From an uncultured Eubacteriales bacterium (lineage in GTDB: Bacteria > Bacillota > Clostridia > Lachnospirales > Lachnospiraceae): a stretch of 8,303 bases of DNA. Location of the stretch: the NCBI GenBank assembly GCA_900321145.1, contig ONVB01000222.1, positions 1 to 8,303 of the forward strand, given 5' to 3'. Made by a program: the position numbers and the translations under genes. This document shows positions 1-6,452 of the stretch, piece by piece. Numbering within the stretch: the stretch's first letter is position 1; the number at the start of each line of letters is the position of its first letter. The notes under the pieces were generated by a model. That model did no database searches and was not told the DNA's origin. It was given only the letters and a program-made list of their open reading frames with translations.

Positions 1-627
1 ATGAATAACCTTACTACAAGGGATGAGGTCTTAGACGACGGTACGCATGTCAAGGCTGTCGACGAGAACGGTGACGACGGACTGGATATGTTCACCGCGG
101 AGATGGTCCCGGGTACGGATTTCGTCCTGAAAGACAGCGTAAAGGTTATGGAGGAAGCAAAAAATGGTACGACGGGACTTACCTTAAAGTCGAGCGACCA
201 GAGCTACTACAGACTTACCGGACTTAACTGGGAGCTCAACGGAAAGTGGAAGACCGATCCTTCCAAGGTGGTAACCTCCTATGAGGATGATATAGAACAG
301 GGAAATATAGAGCATACACCGGTGCTTGACGGCATAGTATTTGGTATGAAGGATACCGGCATGTTCGAGCAGGGTGCTCTGTCACAGTATATGCAGGCAA
401 TCACGACAAACATGGCGGTCGACATCGCGAAGATGAAGGTATTTACCAAGAACCAGGACGATATAAGATATGCGATAGACAACCAGAGAAAGTCGGTATC
501 GGGAGTTGACCAGAACGAGGAGGGCGCGGATCTTGTGAAGTTCCAGAACTTGTATGACCTGTCGTCGAAGGTTATCTCGGTATTAAACGAGGTCTACGAC
601 AAGCTGATCAACCAGACGGGAGTATAA
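1..627 (+). CDS. flgK: Flagellar hook-filament junction protein FlgK (HAP1), C-terminal part only
   Basis: FlgK is the first hook-associated protein. It is exported through the flagellar type III apparatus and, with FlgL, joins the hook to the filament. Only the last 208 residues are in the window. The ATG at base 1 is probably an internal methionine, because the sequence begins inside the conserved FlgK helix that precedes a G-rich 'D-x-N-G-x-x-G-x-D-M-F' segment (residues 21-31). The C-terminus is typical of FlgK/FlgE proteins: SVSGVDQNEEGADLVKFQNL from residue 165, then a helix rich in V, L and I that packs in the D0 coiled coil, ending at residue 208. flgL follows after 34 bases, so the two are probably co-transcribed, as is usual. 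The upstream part and the promoter lie outside the window. The family call is firm; the true start cannot be seen. Confidence 0.9.
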   Translation: MNNLTTRDEVLDDGTHVKAVDENGDDGLDMFTAEMVPGTDFVLKDSVKVMEEAKNGTTGLTLKSSDQSYYRLTGLNWELNGKWKTDPSKVVTSYEDDIEQGNIEHTPVLDGIVFGMKDTGMFEQGALSQYMQAITTNMAVDIAKMKVFTKNQDDIRYAIDNQRKSVSGVDQNEEGADLVKFQNLYDLSSKVISVLNEVYDKLINQTGV

Positions 628-655
628 AGATTCCTCAAGAATCTTAACGGGAGGT
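627..655 (+). promoter_or_regulatory. Short hairpin and strong ribosome binding site before flgL
   Basis: The flgK-flgL gap contains aagattc (627-633) and its complement gaatctt (639-645), a 7-bp stem with a 5-base loop. It is followed by the SD gggaggt (649-655), 6 bases before the flgL ATG. The right arm, aagaatctta (637-646), matches the last 10 bases of the repeat found before fliW and before the chaperone gene. It may therefore be a degraded copy, but 10 bases is too short to be sure. Confidence 0.45.
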
Positions 656-661
656 AGAAAA

Positions 662-2245
662 ATGCGAATTACAAACCAGATGGTATCGGGCAATGCCCTC
701 AGAAATATGCAGAAATCCATGGAACGCGTGGATGACAAAACAAAGCAGATGACCAGCGGCAAGAAGATCCAGCAGGCTTCTGAGGATCCGGTCATAGCGG
801 TAAGAGCCCTGAAGCTGAGAACCACGGTTAACCAGCTCACCCAGTATAAGGAGAAGAATATCCCGGATGCTACATCCTGGTATAACATAACGACTACTTC
901 GTTAGACAATATCACCAGCAGACTCACTCAGATATATGAGTACTGTGTACAGGGTTCGACCGATTCGTTTAACACCGAGGACAGGTCTGCGATAATCGAT
1001 ACATTGAAGCAGTTCCAGGATATGCTTGCGAGCGAGGGCAACTCAACATATGCGGGGCGGTACATTTTCTCGGGATATAAGACCGACAGGTCGCTTGCGT
1101 ACACCGAGACGGAGGATACGGATGTATACTCTTATGTGATAAAACAGAGTATAGATCCGAAGCAGCTTGACACAAAGAATGTGGTCTTAAACGGGCTTGA
1201 TTACGACAAGGCGGATGATTATATAAGTGAAGCCGTTGCCAACAGCGGATCATCTGCTTCATACAAGAAGATAGATAAAGAGATGGTTTACAGGCTGAAT
1301 GTCGCTTATGAGAATATAGACGATGAGGTTGATACCAACGGCGACGGTACAAAGGATGCTACGGGACTGTTCTCGATAAATGCGCTTGATGCCGAAGGAA
1401 ATCCTATCGATCTGTCGGCTTACCTGCCTCCGAATGTTTTAAGCTCTGACAAGCCGGCTGATGTCGAGAAGTACTATGATGTGTCCGACGGCAAGATCCA
1501 GGTCATAAAGGAGACCGGCGAGGTCATCTTCGATGAAGATGTATATAACATTTTAAAGACAGCCAAGAGCATAGAGGTGACCTATGCAAAAAATGATTTC
1601 AGCGCAGGCGACTTAAGACCCGAGCATTATTTCGACTGTACCCAGTACAAGACTCAGACCGACGGCAGTCGTAAGGTGGTTGACTACGAACAGCCCGAGG
1701 GCGGCCAGGAGATATACTATGAGGTTAACTTCAGTCAGAGCATAAAGGTCAATACCGAGGGAAGGGAGATAATCAACTCCGAGACCGAGAATGACATCAA
1801 TGACTTGATTTATGCATTAAAGGCGCTTCAGGACGCGGAGAATACGCAGAAGAAGATCAAGGATATGCTGAACGACGATCAGTATACCGACAATGAAAAT
1901 GCGGTCAAGATGATAAATGAGATGCTTTCGGATATAGATGTGGAGGTTGCGGTAAAGAAGGAAAATATGCAGAAGACCTTCTCGGCGAATATAGCGAACT
2001 TCCAGAAGTATCTCGACGAGGTATCGGCTATGCAGTCGGATGTCGGAAGCCGCATGACCAAGCTTGATATGATAGAGACAAGGGTGCGGGAGCAGCTTGC
2101 GTCCTTCAAAGAATTAAAGTCGCAGAACGAAGATGTGGAGTCGGATGTGGCCATCACGAATCTGAACGAAGCGAACCTTGCATTCAACGCGGCGCTTGCC
2201 GCTACAGGCAGTATAATCGACAAGACTTTGCTTGATTATATATAG
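662..2245 (+). CDS. flgL: Flagellar hook-filament junction protein FlgL (HAP3)
   Basis: FlgL is the second hook-filament junction protein, a flagellin homologue exported by the flagellar secretion system and placed between FlgK and the filament. The N-terminal D0/D1 helices are clear: MRITNQMVSGNALRNMQ, then TSGKKIQQASEDP at residues 31-43 and YAGRYIFSG at residues 130-138. The C-terminal partner helix ends with LAFNAALAATGSIIDKTLL (from about residue 505). At 527 residues it is much longer than the roughly 300 of enteric FlgL; the extra length is a central surface domain, about residues 145-430. That insert contains DTNGDGTKD (224-232), which fits a D-x-N-x-D-G-x-x-D calcium-binding loop. 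The start is fixed by the SD at 649-655 and by the conserved MRIT opening. It follows flgK closely. The family call is secure; the role of the insert is unknown. Confidence 0.95.
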   Translation: MRITNQMVSGNALRNMQKSMERVDDKTKQMTSGKKIQQASEDPVIAVRALKLRTTVNQLTQYKEKNIPDATSWYNITTTSLDNITSRLTQIYEYCVQGSTDSFNTEDRSAIIDTLKQFQDMLASEGNSTYAGRYIFSGYKTDRSLAYTETEDTDVYSYVIKQSIDPKQLDTKNVVLNGLDYDKADDYISEAVANSGSSASYKKIDKEMVYRLNVAYENIDDEVDTNGDGTKDATGLFSINALDAEGNPIDLSAYLPPNVLSSDKPADVEKYYDVSDGKIQVIKETGEVIFDEDVYNILKTAKSIEVTYAKNDFSAGDLRPEHYFDCTQYKTQTDGSRKVVDYEQPEGGQEIYYEVNFSQSIKVNTEGREIINSETENDINDLIYALKALQDAENTQKKIKDMLNDDQYTDNENAVKMINEMLSDIDVEVAVKKENMQKTFSANIANFQKYLDEVSAMQSDVGSRMTKLDMIETRVREQLASFKELKSQNEDVESDVAITNLNEANLAFNAALAATGSIIDKTLLDYI

Positions 2246-2260
2246 AAAAAGTGCTACAAT
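2232..2260 (+). promoter_or_regulatory. Candidate housekeeping (sigma-A) promoter for fliW-csrA
   Basis: A -35-like TTGATT (2232-2237) lies 17 bases before TACAAT (2255-2260), which is preceded by TG in the extended -10 position (TGcTACAAT). The -35 matches the consensus in 4 of 6 positions and the -10 in 5 of 6. It overlaps the last codons of flgL and would start a transcript near 2267, about 125 bases before fliW. This would let fliW-csrA be expressed apart from flgK-flgL. The call rests on pattern only. Confidence 0.45.
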
Positions 2261-2334
2261 ATCGGTGTTACCGACAAATGCGAAGCTGCTTAAGTTGAGA
2301 AGGTAGGCGGCTCGTGTATAGAAATAAATGCACG

Positions 2335-2366
2335 GTGTCATGACTTACGCGAAGCGAAGAATCTTA
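2335..2366 (+). repeat. Intergenic dispersed repeat, copy 1 (32 bp, upstream of fliW)
   Basis: This 32-base sequence is identical in all positions to 5919-5950 and shares its right half, gcgaagcgaagaatctta, with 3141-3158. It begins gtgtcatgacttac. It lies 24 bases upstream of the fliW ATG and just before the SD. Flanking bases differ between copies, so the repeat unit is short and well bounded. The variant form 'gtcattctgagcgaagcgaa' resembles a short intergenic repeat I recall from several bacterial phyla; its function is not known to me. Confidence 0.85.
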
Positions 2367-2390
2367 CACGTGCGGATTGGGAGGGTACAT

Positions 2391-2864
2391 ATGATAGCAG
2401 AAACTAAGTATTTCGGCAAGATCGACATTGAGGATGAGAAGATCATAGAGTTTCCGATGGGTATAATCGGTTTTGAGAACCTGAAGAAATTTGCGCTGAT
2501 CTTTGACTTGGATAAGGAGGAGAGGTCGTCAATCAGTTGGCTTCAGTCCTTGGAGGAGCCTCTTATGGCACTTCCGGTCATCAATCCGGCAGACATCAAG
2601 GTTGATTACAGCCCGATCATAGAAGATGAGCTCACCAAGAGGATCGGCGATCCTGCGGATGAGGATCTTCTGATATTCGTAACCATGTCCATACCCACAG
2701 ACCTGACGAAGATGACAGCGAACCTCAAGGCGCCTATCATCATCAATACCAAGAACCGTCAGGCCATGCAGGTTATTGTAGAAAATGATGATTACCAGAT
2801 CAAGTATAACGTGTATGAGGTATACGAGGCATTGAAGAAGCTTGAGGAGAAAGTTGAGGGTTAA
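2391..2864 (+). CDS. fliW: Flagellar assembly factor FliW (CsrA antagonist, flagellin-binding)
   Basis: FliW is a cytoplasmic protein that binds either flagellin or CsrA. When flagellin is exported, freed FliW binds CsrA non-competitively and relieves repression of flagellin translation (known from Bacillus subtilis). The 157-residue product shows the family pattern: an early strand MIAETKYFGKIDIEDEKI, then FPMGIIGFENLKKFAL, then WLQSLEEPLMALPVINP, a mid region LLIFVTMSIP, and a C-terminal NTKNRQAMQVIVEN strand pair. An in-frame ATG at 2328 exists, but it would translate the intergenic repeat. The ATG at 2391 has the SD gggaggg (2379-2385) at a suitable distance and gives a family-like N-terminus, so it is preferred. 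csrA follows after 5 bases, which indicates translational coupling and a shared role. The family call is firm. Confidence 0.94.
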   Translation: MIAETKYFGKIDIEDEKIIEFPMGIIGFENLKKFALIFDLDKEERSSISWLQSLEEPLMALPVINPADIKVDYSPIIEDELTKRIGDPADEDLLIFVTMSIPTDLTKMTANLKAPIIINTKNRQAMQVIVENDDYQIKYNVYEVYEALKKLEEKVEG

Positions 2865-2869
2865 GAATA

Positions 2870-3085
2870 ATGCTTGCATTATCCAGAAAACATGGCGAGT
2901 CCATAATGATAGGCTCGGACATTGAGATAACTATCCTCGAGGTAAAGGGTGATCAGGTGAAGGTAGGAATTGCCGCACCGAAGACTGTCCCCGTATACAG
3001 GAAGGAAATCTATAAAGAGATTCAGGATGCCAACCGTGAGGCGGTTAACAATCTTGATGTGGAGAGCTTAAAGAAATTATTATAA
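2870..3085 (+). CDS. csrA: Translational regulator CsrA (carbon storage regulator)
   Basis: CsrA is a small dimeric RNA-binding protein that recognises GGA in hairpin loops, often over the SD, and blocks translation. In Firmicutes its main known target is flagellin mRNA. The 71-residue protein matches the family along its length: MLALSRKHGESIMIG, IEITILEVKGDQVKVGIAAP, and YRKEIYKEIQ. The RNA-contact residues L4, R6 and R44 are present. N55, the position I recall as needed for FliW control in B. subtilis, is also kept (IQDANRE). Its SD (tgaggg, 2855-2860) lies inside the end of fliW. Downstream are a GGA hairpin, a repeat copy and a strong terminator, so fliW-csrA ends a transcription unit. 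The targets suggested here are the flaG and flagellin leaders. Confidence 0.96.
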   Translation: MLALSRKHGESIMIGSDIEITILEVKGDQVKVGIAAPKTVPVYRKEIYKEIQDANREAVNNLDVESLKKLL

Positions 3086-3108
3086 TTACGTAACTCAATC
3101 AGACATTG

Positions 3109-3129
3109 CCGTCAACCGGAGCGTTGCGG
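3109..3129 (+). promoter_or_regulatory. Hairpin with GGA in its loop, in the csrA 3' untranslated region
   Basis: ccg-t-caac (3109-3116) pairs with gttgcgg (3123-3129), giving 7 base pairs with one bulged t at 3112. The hexaloop is cggagc and contains GGA at 3118-3120. It lies between the csrA stop and the terminator. GGA in a loop is the CsrA signature, but the loop does not fit the preferred ANGGAN, so binding is only a possibility. Confidence 0.35.
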
Positions 3130-3158
3130 TGTCATTCTGAGCGAAGCGAAGAATCTTA
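3129..3158 (+). repeat. Intergenic dispersed repeat, copy 2 (variant, after csrA)
   Basis: This 30-base variant shares gtgtca at the left and the 18-base gcgaagcgaagaatctta at the right with copies 1 and 3. The middle is ttctga instead of tgacttac, two bases shorter. It lies between the csrA stop and the terminator, in the same orientation as the other copies. Confidence 0.8.
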
Positions 3159-3161
3159 ATC

Positions 3162-3208
3162 AAAACAGCCGAAAAGAACAGGTACATACTTGACTTTTCG
3201 GCTGTTTT
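3162..3208 (+). terminator. Rho-independent terminator after fliW-csrA
   Basis: aaaacagccgaaaag (3162-3176) and cttttcggctgtttt (3194-3208) form a perfect 15-bp stem around a 17-base loop. The run of T at the end of the right arm (3205-3208) serves as the U-tract. The symmetric A/T ends mean it could work in both directions. It separates fliW-csrA from the sigma-28 promoter that begins five bases later. Confidence 0.85.
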
Positions 3209-3212
3209 ATTG

Positions 3213-3240
3213 TAAAGTTATTGTATATAACTGTCGATAT
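3213..3240 (+). promoter_or_regulatory. Sigma-28 (SigD/FliA) promoter for flaG-fliD-fliS
   Basis: TAAA (3213-3216), 16 bases, then GTCGATAT (3233-3240) matches the Gram-positive flagellar sigma consensus TAAA-N14-16-GCCGATAT with one mismatch. It lies directly after the csrA terminator. It would start a transcript near 3247, giving a leader of about 110 bases before flaG. This places the cap and chaperone genes in the late flagellar class. Confidence 0.8.
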
Positions 3241-3316
3241 CAATTACGAGGAGACAAATAATTGATCCGGCAGACATGCAGTTTTGCAGCAACTTACTTG
3301 TAAACAGTTGATGTGC

Positions 3317-3353
3317 GCATGGAGGCATGCACGCTGAGATCACACGGAGGTGA
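3317..3353 (+). promoter_or_regulatory. Candidate CsrA target: two GGA hairpins over the flaG ribosome binding site
   Basis: The first hairpin is gcat(g) (3317-3321) with (c)atgc (3326-3330), and GGA at 3321-3323. The second is tcac (3340-3343) with gtga (3350-3353), enclosing the hexaloop acggag, which fits the CsrA loop preference ANGGAN. The second GGA is part of the flaG SD (ggaggtga, 3346-3353), 6 bases before the ATG. Two sites about 25 bases apart would suit one CsrA dimer. The stems are short (4-5 bp), so this is inference by analogy with the flagellin leader. Confidence 0.45.
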
Positions 3354-3359
3354 ATTATT

Positions 3360-3857
3360 ATGGCATTAGATGGAATCGGCGGAGTAGGAGCTATCAATGT
3401 AGCAACTACCGTTAAGCCACAGCCAAAGCAGCAGAGCAAGACTACAGACATCCAGATCAGTTCTTCGGCACAGGAGTCGGCAGGCAGCAGTTCGCTGTCG
3501 GTTGATACCATTAAGCCTGTTGCCGAAAAGGGTAATACCGATAACAAGAACGGTAAGGATGACAAGGACGGTAAGAACAAGAGCGAGAAATGGGGCGAAG
3601 TTCAGTCTGAGAAGGAGGTATCGCCGGACAAGGTCAAGGAGGCCGTGGACGATATCAACAAGAAGATCAAGCAAGCCAGCCCGCTCCATCACACTGCCTG
3701 CAGCTTTAAGTATCATGACGATACCAATCGTATATCCATAACGGTTAAGAACGCTGATACTGATGAGGTTATCCGAGAGATTCCGCCGGAAAAGGCACTC
3801 GACATGCTTGCAAAGGCATGGGAGATGGCCGGTCTCCTTGTGGACGAGAAGCGCTAA
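3360..3857 (+). CDS. flaG: FlaG family flagellar protein
   Basis: FlaG proteins are small late flagellar proteins. In other bacteria they affect filament length or swarming, but their molecular role is poorly defined. The 165-residue product has a variable N-terminal half and a conserved C-terminal FlaG domain, about residues 88-163. Its signature elements are FKYHDDTNRISITVKN (116-131), EVIREIPPEK (136-145) and AGLLVDE (157-163). Between them, about residues 58-77 are a Lys/Asp/Asn/Gly-rich linker, probably disordered. The start is fixed by the excellent SD ggaggtga. flaG is the first gene behind the sigma-28 promoter, and fliD follows after 34 bases, the usual flaG-fliD pairing. The leader hairpins suggest possible CsrA control. 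Assignment is by the C-terminal domain; the long N-terminal half is lineage-specific. Confidence 0.92.
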   Translation: MALDGIGGVGAINVATTVKPQPKQQSKTTDIQISSSAQESAGSSSLSVDTIKPVAEKGNTDNKNGKDDKDGKNKSEKWGEVQSEKEVSPDKVKEAVDDINKKIKQASPLHHTACSFKYHDDTNRISITVKNADTDEVIREIPPEKALDMLAKAWEMAGLLVDEKR

Positions 3858-3891
3858 GCGGCTCTAAGCATGAAAGAAGGGAGATGATCAC

Positions 3892-5418
3892 ATGGGCGGA
3901 ATAAGAATGACAGGACTTATCTCCGGTATGGATACCGAGAGTATGGTCAAGGAACTTGTTAAGGCGAATTCTGCTAAGGTTGATAAGGTTAAGCAGGATA
4001 AGCAGAAGCTCGAGTGGAAAAAGGAAGCTTGGCAGGATCTGAATACTCAGATGTATGATTTCTTCAGAACCGAGCTTTCGGCTATGAAAACCAACGGCAC
4101 ATTCAGAGGTAAGTCGGCAAGTGTTAATGATTCCACGAAGGTAAGTGTCAGTGCGAATTCAAATGCGGCAAACGGAACGCATACAGTATCCGTTAAGCAG
4201 CTTGCATCTTCTGCTTACCTTACCGGAACAGAGCTTAAGGATGGTGACAATGTACGTGCCGGTAATACAAAGCTCACAGATCTTGGCATAGAGGTTGGAA
4301 CGACCATATCTGTAAGAGGGCAGGATTTTGTGGTAGATGATGAGACAACTCTTTCGTCTCTTGCAAGCGGTTTGTCGAAGATGGGCGTGAACGCTAATTA
4401 TGATGCGAACAGAGGAAGGTTCTATATCAACGCAACCGGTACAGGCAGTGATAAGGATTTTGACCTTACCATCAAGTCCGGATCGGCAGATGCTCTCGAG
4501 AAGCTTGGACTCGACAAAGAGAAAGGTGCCAAGAAGGTTGATGCTCAGAACGCTATAATCGAGTACAACGGTGTTGAGTATGACGGCTCCAGCAATACTT
4601 TTGAAATCAATGGTCTTTCTATCACAGCCAAGGCAGTTACCGGCAAGTATGATAAGGAAACCAAGACATTTACAGACGACACTCCGCTTCAGATAGAAGT
4701 AAATGCCGATACAGACAGCATGTACAAGAGCGTCAAGAATTTCGTTAATAAGTACAACGAACTCATCGAGAAGATGAACAAGTACTATAACGAAACAAAC
4801 GAAGGCTATGATCCTCTTACGGATGATGAGAGAAATGCTCTTTCTGACGACCAGATAGAAAAGTGGGAAGAGAAGGCGAAGGTTGGTCTCCTCAGAAGAG
4901 ACAGTACCATCGGAAACCTGCTTTCAAGTATGAGAACTATCCTGAATAAGGGTATAGAGGTCACCGATAAGGATGGCAACACGAAGACGGTTTCGCTTTC
5001 GTCTCTCGGCATCGTAACAGGTGATTATTCTGAGAAGGGTAAGCTTCATATCCTCGGAGATGAGGACGATCCTCTTTACTCGGCTCAGGAGAATAAGCTC
5101 AAGGCGGCTCTTTCAAGTGATGCAGAGGTATTCGCACAGGCGCTTGCCGGTACGAAGGAGAAACCGGGACTTGCATTCCAGGTTTACGACAGGCTGAATC
5201 AGGCCATGAAGAAGACTACTACATCAAGTTCTCTTACTTTCTACAACGATATCAGTCTTAAGGAAGAGATAGAGGACAAGGACGAAGAGCTTGATAAGTG
5301 GGCTGAAAAGCTTCAGAAGATGGAAGATAAGTATTATAAGCAGTTCGGTGCTATGGAGACCGCAATGGCTAAGCTCCAGGAACAGCAGAGCTATATAAGC
5401 CAGCTTATGGGCATGTAA
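3892..5418 (+). CDS. fliD: Flagellar filament cap protein FliD (HAP2)
   Basis: FliD forms the oligomeric cap at the filament tip that folds each exported flagellin into place. The 508-residue product opens with the family signature GGIRMTGLISGMDTESMVKEL and continues through the FliD N-terminal domain to about residue 105 (HTVSVKQLASSAYL near its end). The C-terminal FliD domain includes a long helix YKSVKNFVNKYNELIEKMN and the marker YDPLTDDERNALSDDQIEKW (306-325) followed by GLLRRD (332-337). It ends with a charged coiled-coil helix and QLMGM. The SD is aaggga (3877-3882), 8 bases before the ATG; an in-frame ATG at 3907 would remove the signature, so 3892 is chosen. It sits between flaG and fliS in the sigma-28 operon. 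Its export chaperone is normally FliT, which fits the chaperone gene two places downstream. Confidence 0.97.
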   Translation: MGGIRMTGLISGMDTESMVKELVKANSAKVDKVKQDKQKLEWKKEAWQDLNTQMYDFFRTELSAMKTNGTFRGKSASVNDSTKVSVSANSNAANGTHTVSVKQLASSAYLTGTELKDGDNVRAGNTKLTDLGIEVGTTISVRGQDFVVDDETTLSSLASGLSKMGVNANYDANRGRFYINATGTGSDKDFDLTIKSGSADALEKLGLDKEKGAKKVDAQNAIIEYNGVEYDGSSNTFEINGLSITAKAVTGKYDKETKTFTDDTPLQIEVNADTDSMYKSVKNFVNKYNELIEKMNKYYNETNEGYDPLTDDERNALSDDQIEKWEEKAKVGLLRRDSTIGNLLSSMRTILNKGIEVTDKDGNTKTVSLSSLGIVTGDYSEKGKLHILGDEDDPLYSAQENKLKAALSSDAEVFAQALAGTKEKPGLAFQVYDRLNQAMKKTTTSSSLTFYNDISLKEEIEDKDEELDKWAEKLQKMEDKYYKQFGAMETAMAKLQEQQSYISQLMGM

Positions 5419-5434
5419 TATTAAAAGCAATCAC

Positions 5435-5464
5435 ACAACCGACCGGGTAAAACCGGTCGGTTGT
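5435..5464 (+). other. Strong 12-bp hairpin between fliD and fliS
   Basis: acaaccgaccgg (5435-5446) and ccggtcggttgt (5453-5464) form a perfect, GC-rich 12-bp stem with loop gtaaaa. The following bases (atctataataaataat) are not a U-tract, so a standard terminator is not supported. It could act in partial termination, in 3'-end stabilisation of the flaG-fliD message, or as a processing site that makes fliS levels differ from fliD. fliS begins 30 bases later, with SD ggaggg (5484-5489). Confidence 0.7.
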
Positions 5465-5494
5465 ATCTATAATAAATAATTTCGGAGGGTTACT

Positions 5495-5887
5495 ATGGCA
5501 AAGAATCCGGCACAGGCATACGGAAACAATAAAATAACTACAGCTTCACCTGCAGAGCTTACATTGATGCTCTATGAGGGCGCAATCAAGTTCAGCAACC
5601 TTGCGATGATGGGGCTTGAGAAGGGTGATTATGAGGCAGTTAATGTAAATATACAGAAGACAAGAGCGATAATCGTGGAACTCACAAGTACTCTTGATCA
5701 TAAGTATCCGGTAGCGGAGGATTTCCAGAGATTGTATGATTACATATTCGCTCTCCTGGTGGAAGCGAATATGCAGAAGGACAAGGAACTCTTAGAGCGT
5801 GCTTTGGATGAACTCAGAGACATAAGAGATATATGGAAACAGATCATGTCAAAGACGAAGGGACCGCAGGTGTATCTTGATACCTAA
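5495..5887 (+). CDS. fliS: Flagellar export chaperone FliS
   Basis: FliS is a cytoplasmic helical chaperone that binds the C-terminus of flagellin, prevents early polymerisation and delivers it to the export gate. The 130-residue length is typical. The N-terminus has the family pattern AYGNNKITTASPAELTLMLY followed by EGAIKF, where the first part is the flexible cap and helix 1. The later LDHKYPVAEDFQRLYDYIF and the helix with EALDEL-like spacing (ERALDELRDIRDIW) also fit. The SD is ggaggg, about 5 bases before the ATG. It is the third gene of the cap operon. In B. subtilis FliS also works with FliW in the flagellin-sensing circuit, which suits the presence of fliW-csrA here. The call is firm. 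Confidence 0.96.
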   Translation: MAKNPAQAYGNNKITTASPAELTLMLYEGAIKFSNLAMMGLEKGDYEAVNVNIQKTRAIIVELTSTLDHKYPVAEDFQRLYDYIFALLVEANMQKDKELLERALDELRDIRDIWKQIMSKTKGPQVYLDT

Positions 5888-5918
5888 TGCAGTGTTGGCA
5901 TCGCTCTGAACAGTGATC

Positions 5919-5950
5919 GTGTCATGACTTACGCGAAGCGAAGAATCTTA
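5919..5950 (+). repeat. Intergenic dispersed repeat, copy 3 (32 bp, upstream of the chaperone gene)
   Basis: All 32 bases are identical to copy 1 at 2335-2366, in the same orientation. It lies 19 bases before the ATG of the chaperone gene, ending just before the SD tggaga, the same placement as copy 1 before fliW. A small hairpin, atcgct (5900-5905) with agtgat (5912-5917), precedes it and has no clear counterpart at copy 1. Confidence 0.85.
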
Positions 5951-5969
5951 TTATATTGGAGAACAACGC

Positions 5970-6452
5970 ATGGAACAAACCGGGACATACATTAGAATAC
6001 TCAGGGAATCCCTTGAACGCAAGAAGGAATACCTCGATGAGATTTTGAGTCTGACCAAGGAGCAGGAGGAGCTTGCGAAGGCAGAAAAGTTCGATGAGGA
6101 TGCTTTCGAGCAGATCGTGGATAAGAAGGATATCTTTATCAACAACATCAACGAGATCGACAAGGGATTCGACTCGGTGTACAAGAGAGTACGGGTTGAG
6201 ATACAGGAGAATAAGGAGCTCTATACAGATGAGCTTAAGACAATTCAGAACCTGATAAGACAGTGTGTGGATGAAGGACTTGCGATAGAAGCCTTAGAGG
6301 AGAGAAACAAGACATCCCTTGAGAGCGCAATAGCGAGAAGCTTCAAGGGCATGAACCGGGTCAAGCAGTCAAAGTCCGTTGCGAATAAGTATTACAAGTC
6401 CATGGCTAACGGTATGGTGAACGATTCTATGCTTTATGACAGGAAGAAATAA
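5970..6452 (+). CDS. Flagellar export chaperone of the FliT/FlgN type
   Basis: This 160-residue protein is almost entirely predicted helix and charged, with no signal peptide or membrane segment. It has heptad-like runs such as ILRESLERKKEYLDEILSLT (residues 9-28) and a C-terminal helix with KQSKSVANKYYKSMANGMV. That pattern and the position after fliS fit the small FliT and FlgN chaperones. FliT holds FliD, and FlgN holds FlgK and FlgL, before export; all of these clients are encoded in this window. Sequence alone does not separate the two, so no symbol is given. Order (fliD-fliS-x) favours FliT, while the tyrosine-containing C-terminal helix also recalls FlgN. The SD is tggaga (5957-5962). 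A repeat copy lies directly upstream and a terminator downstream. Confidence 0.75.
   Translation: MEQTGTYIRILRESLERKKEYLDEILSLTKEQEELAKAEKFDEDAFEQIVDKKDIFINNINEIDKGFDSVYKRVRVEIQENKELYTDELKTIQNLIRQCVDEGLAIEALEERNKTSLESAIARSFKGMNRVKQSKSVANKYYKSMANGMVNDSMLYDRKK

Noticed and set aside
61..90. Calcium-binding loop in the FlgK fragment (DENGDDGLD)
   Set aside because: It falls where FlgK proteins normally have a conserved glycine- and asparagine-rich turn before an F, so the family feature explains it.
969..1352. Minus-strand frame within flgL
   Set aside because: It is rich in H, C, S and R with no plausible fold and is fully overlapped by flgL, which has strong homology in the other frame.
2328..2390. 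Upstream in-frame ATG giving a FliW longer by 21 residues
   Set aside because: The extension is the translation of the intergenic repeat copy and has no family similarity; the ATG at 2391 has a good ribosome binding site and gives the usual FliW N-terminus.
3290..3310. caact/agttg hairpin in the flaG leader
   Set aside because: It has only five pairs with a wide loop and no GGA in the loop; such stems are common by chance.
5468..5473. Perfect TATAAT before fliS as a promoter
   Set aside because: No -35-like sequence lies 16-18 bases upstream (that stretch is the hairpin loop and arm) and there is no TG extension.
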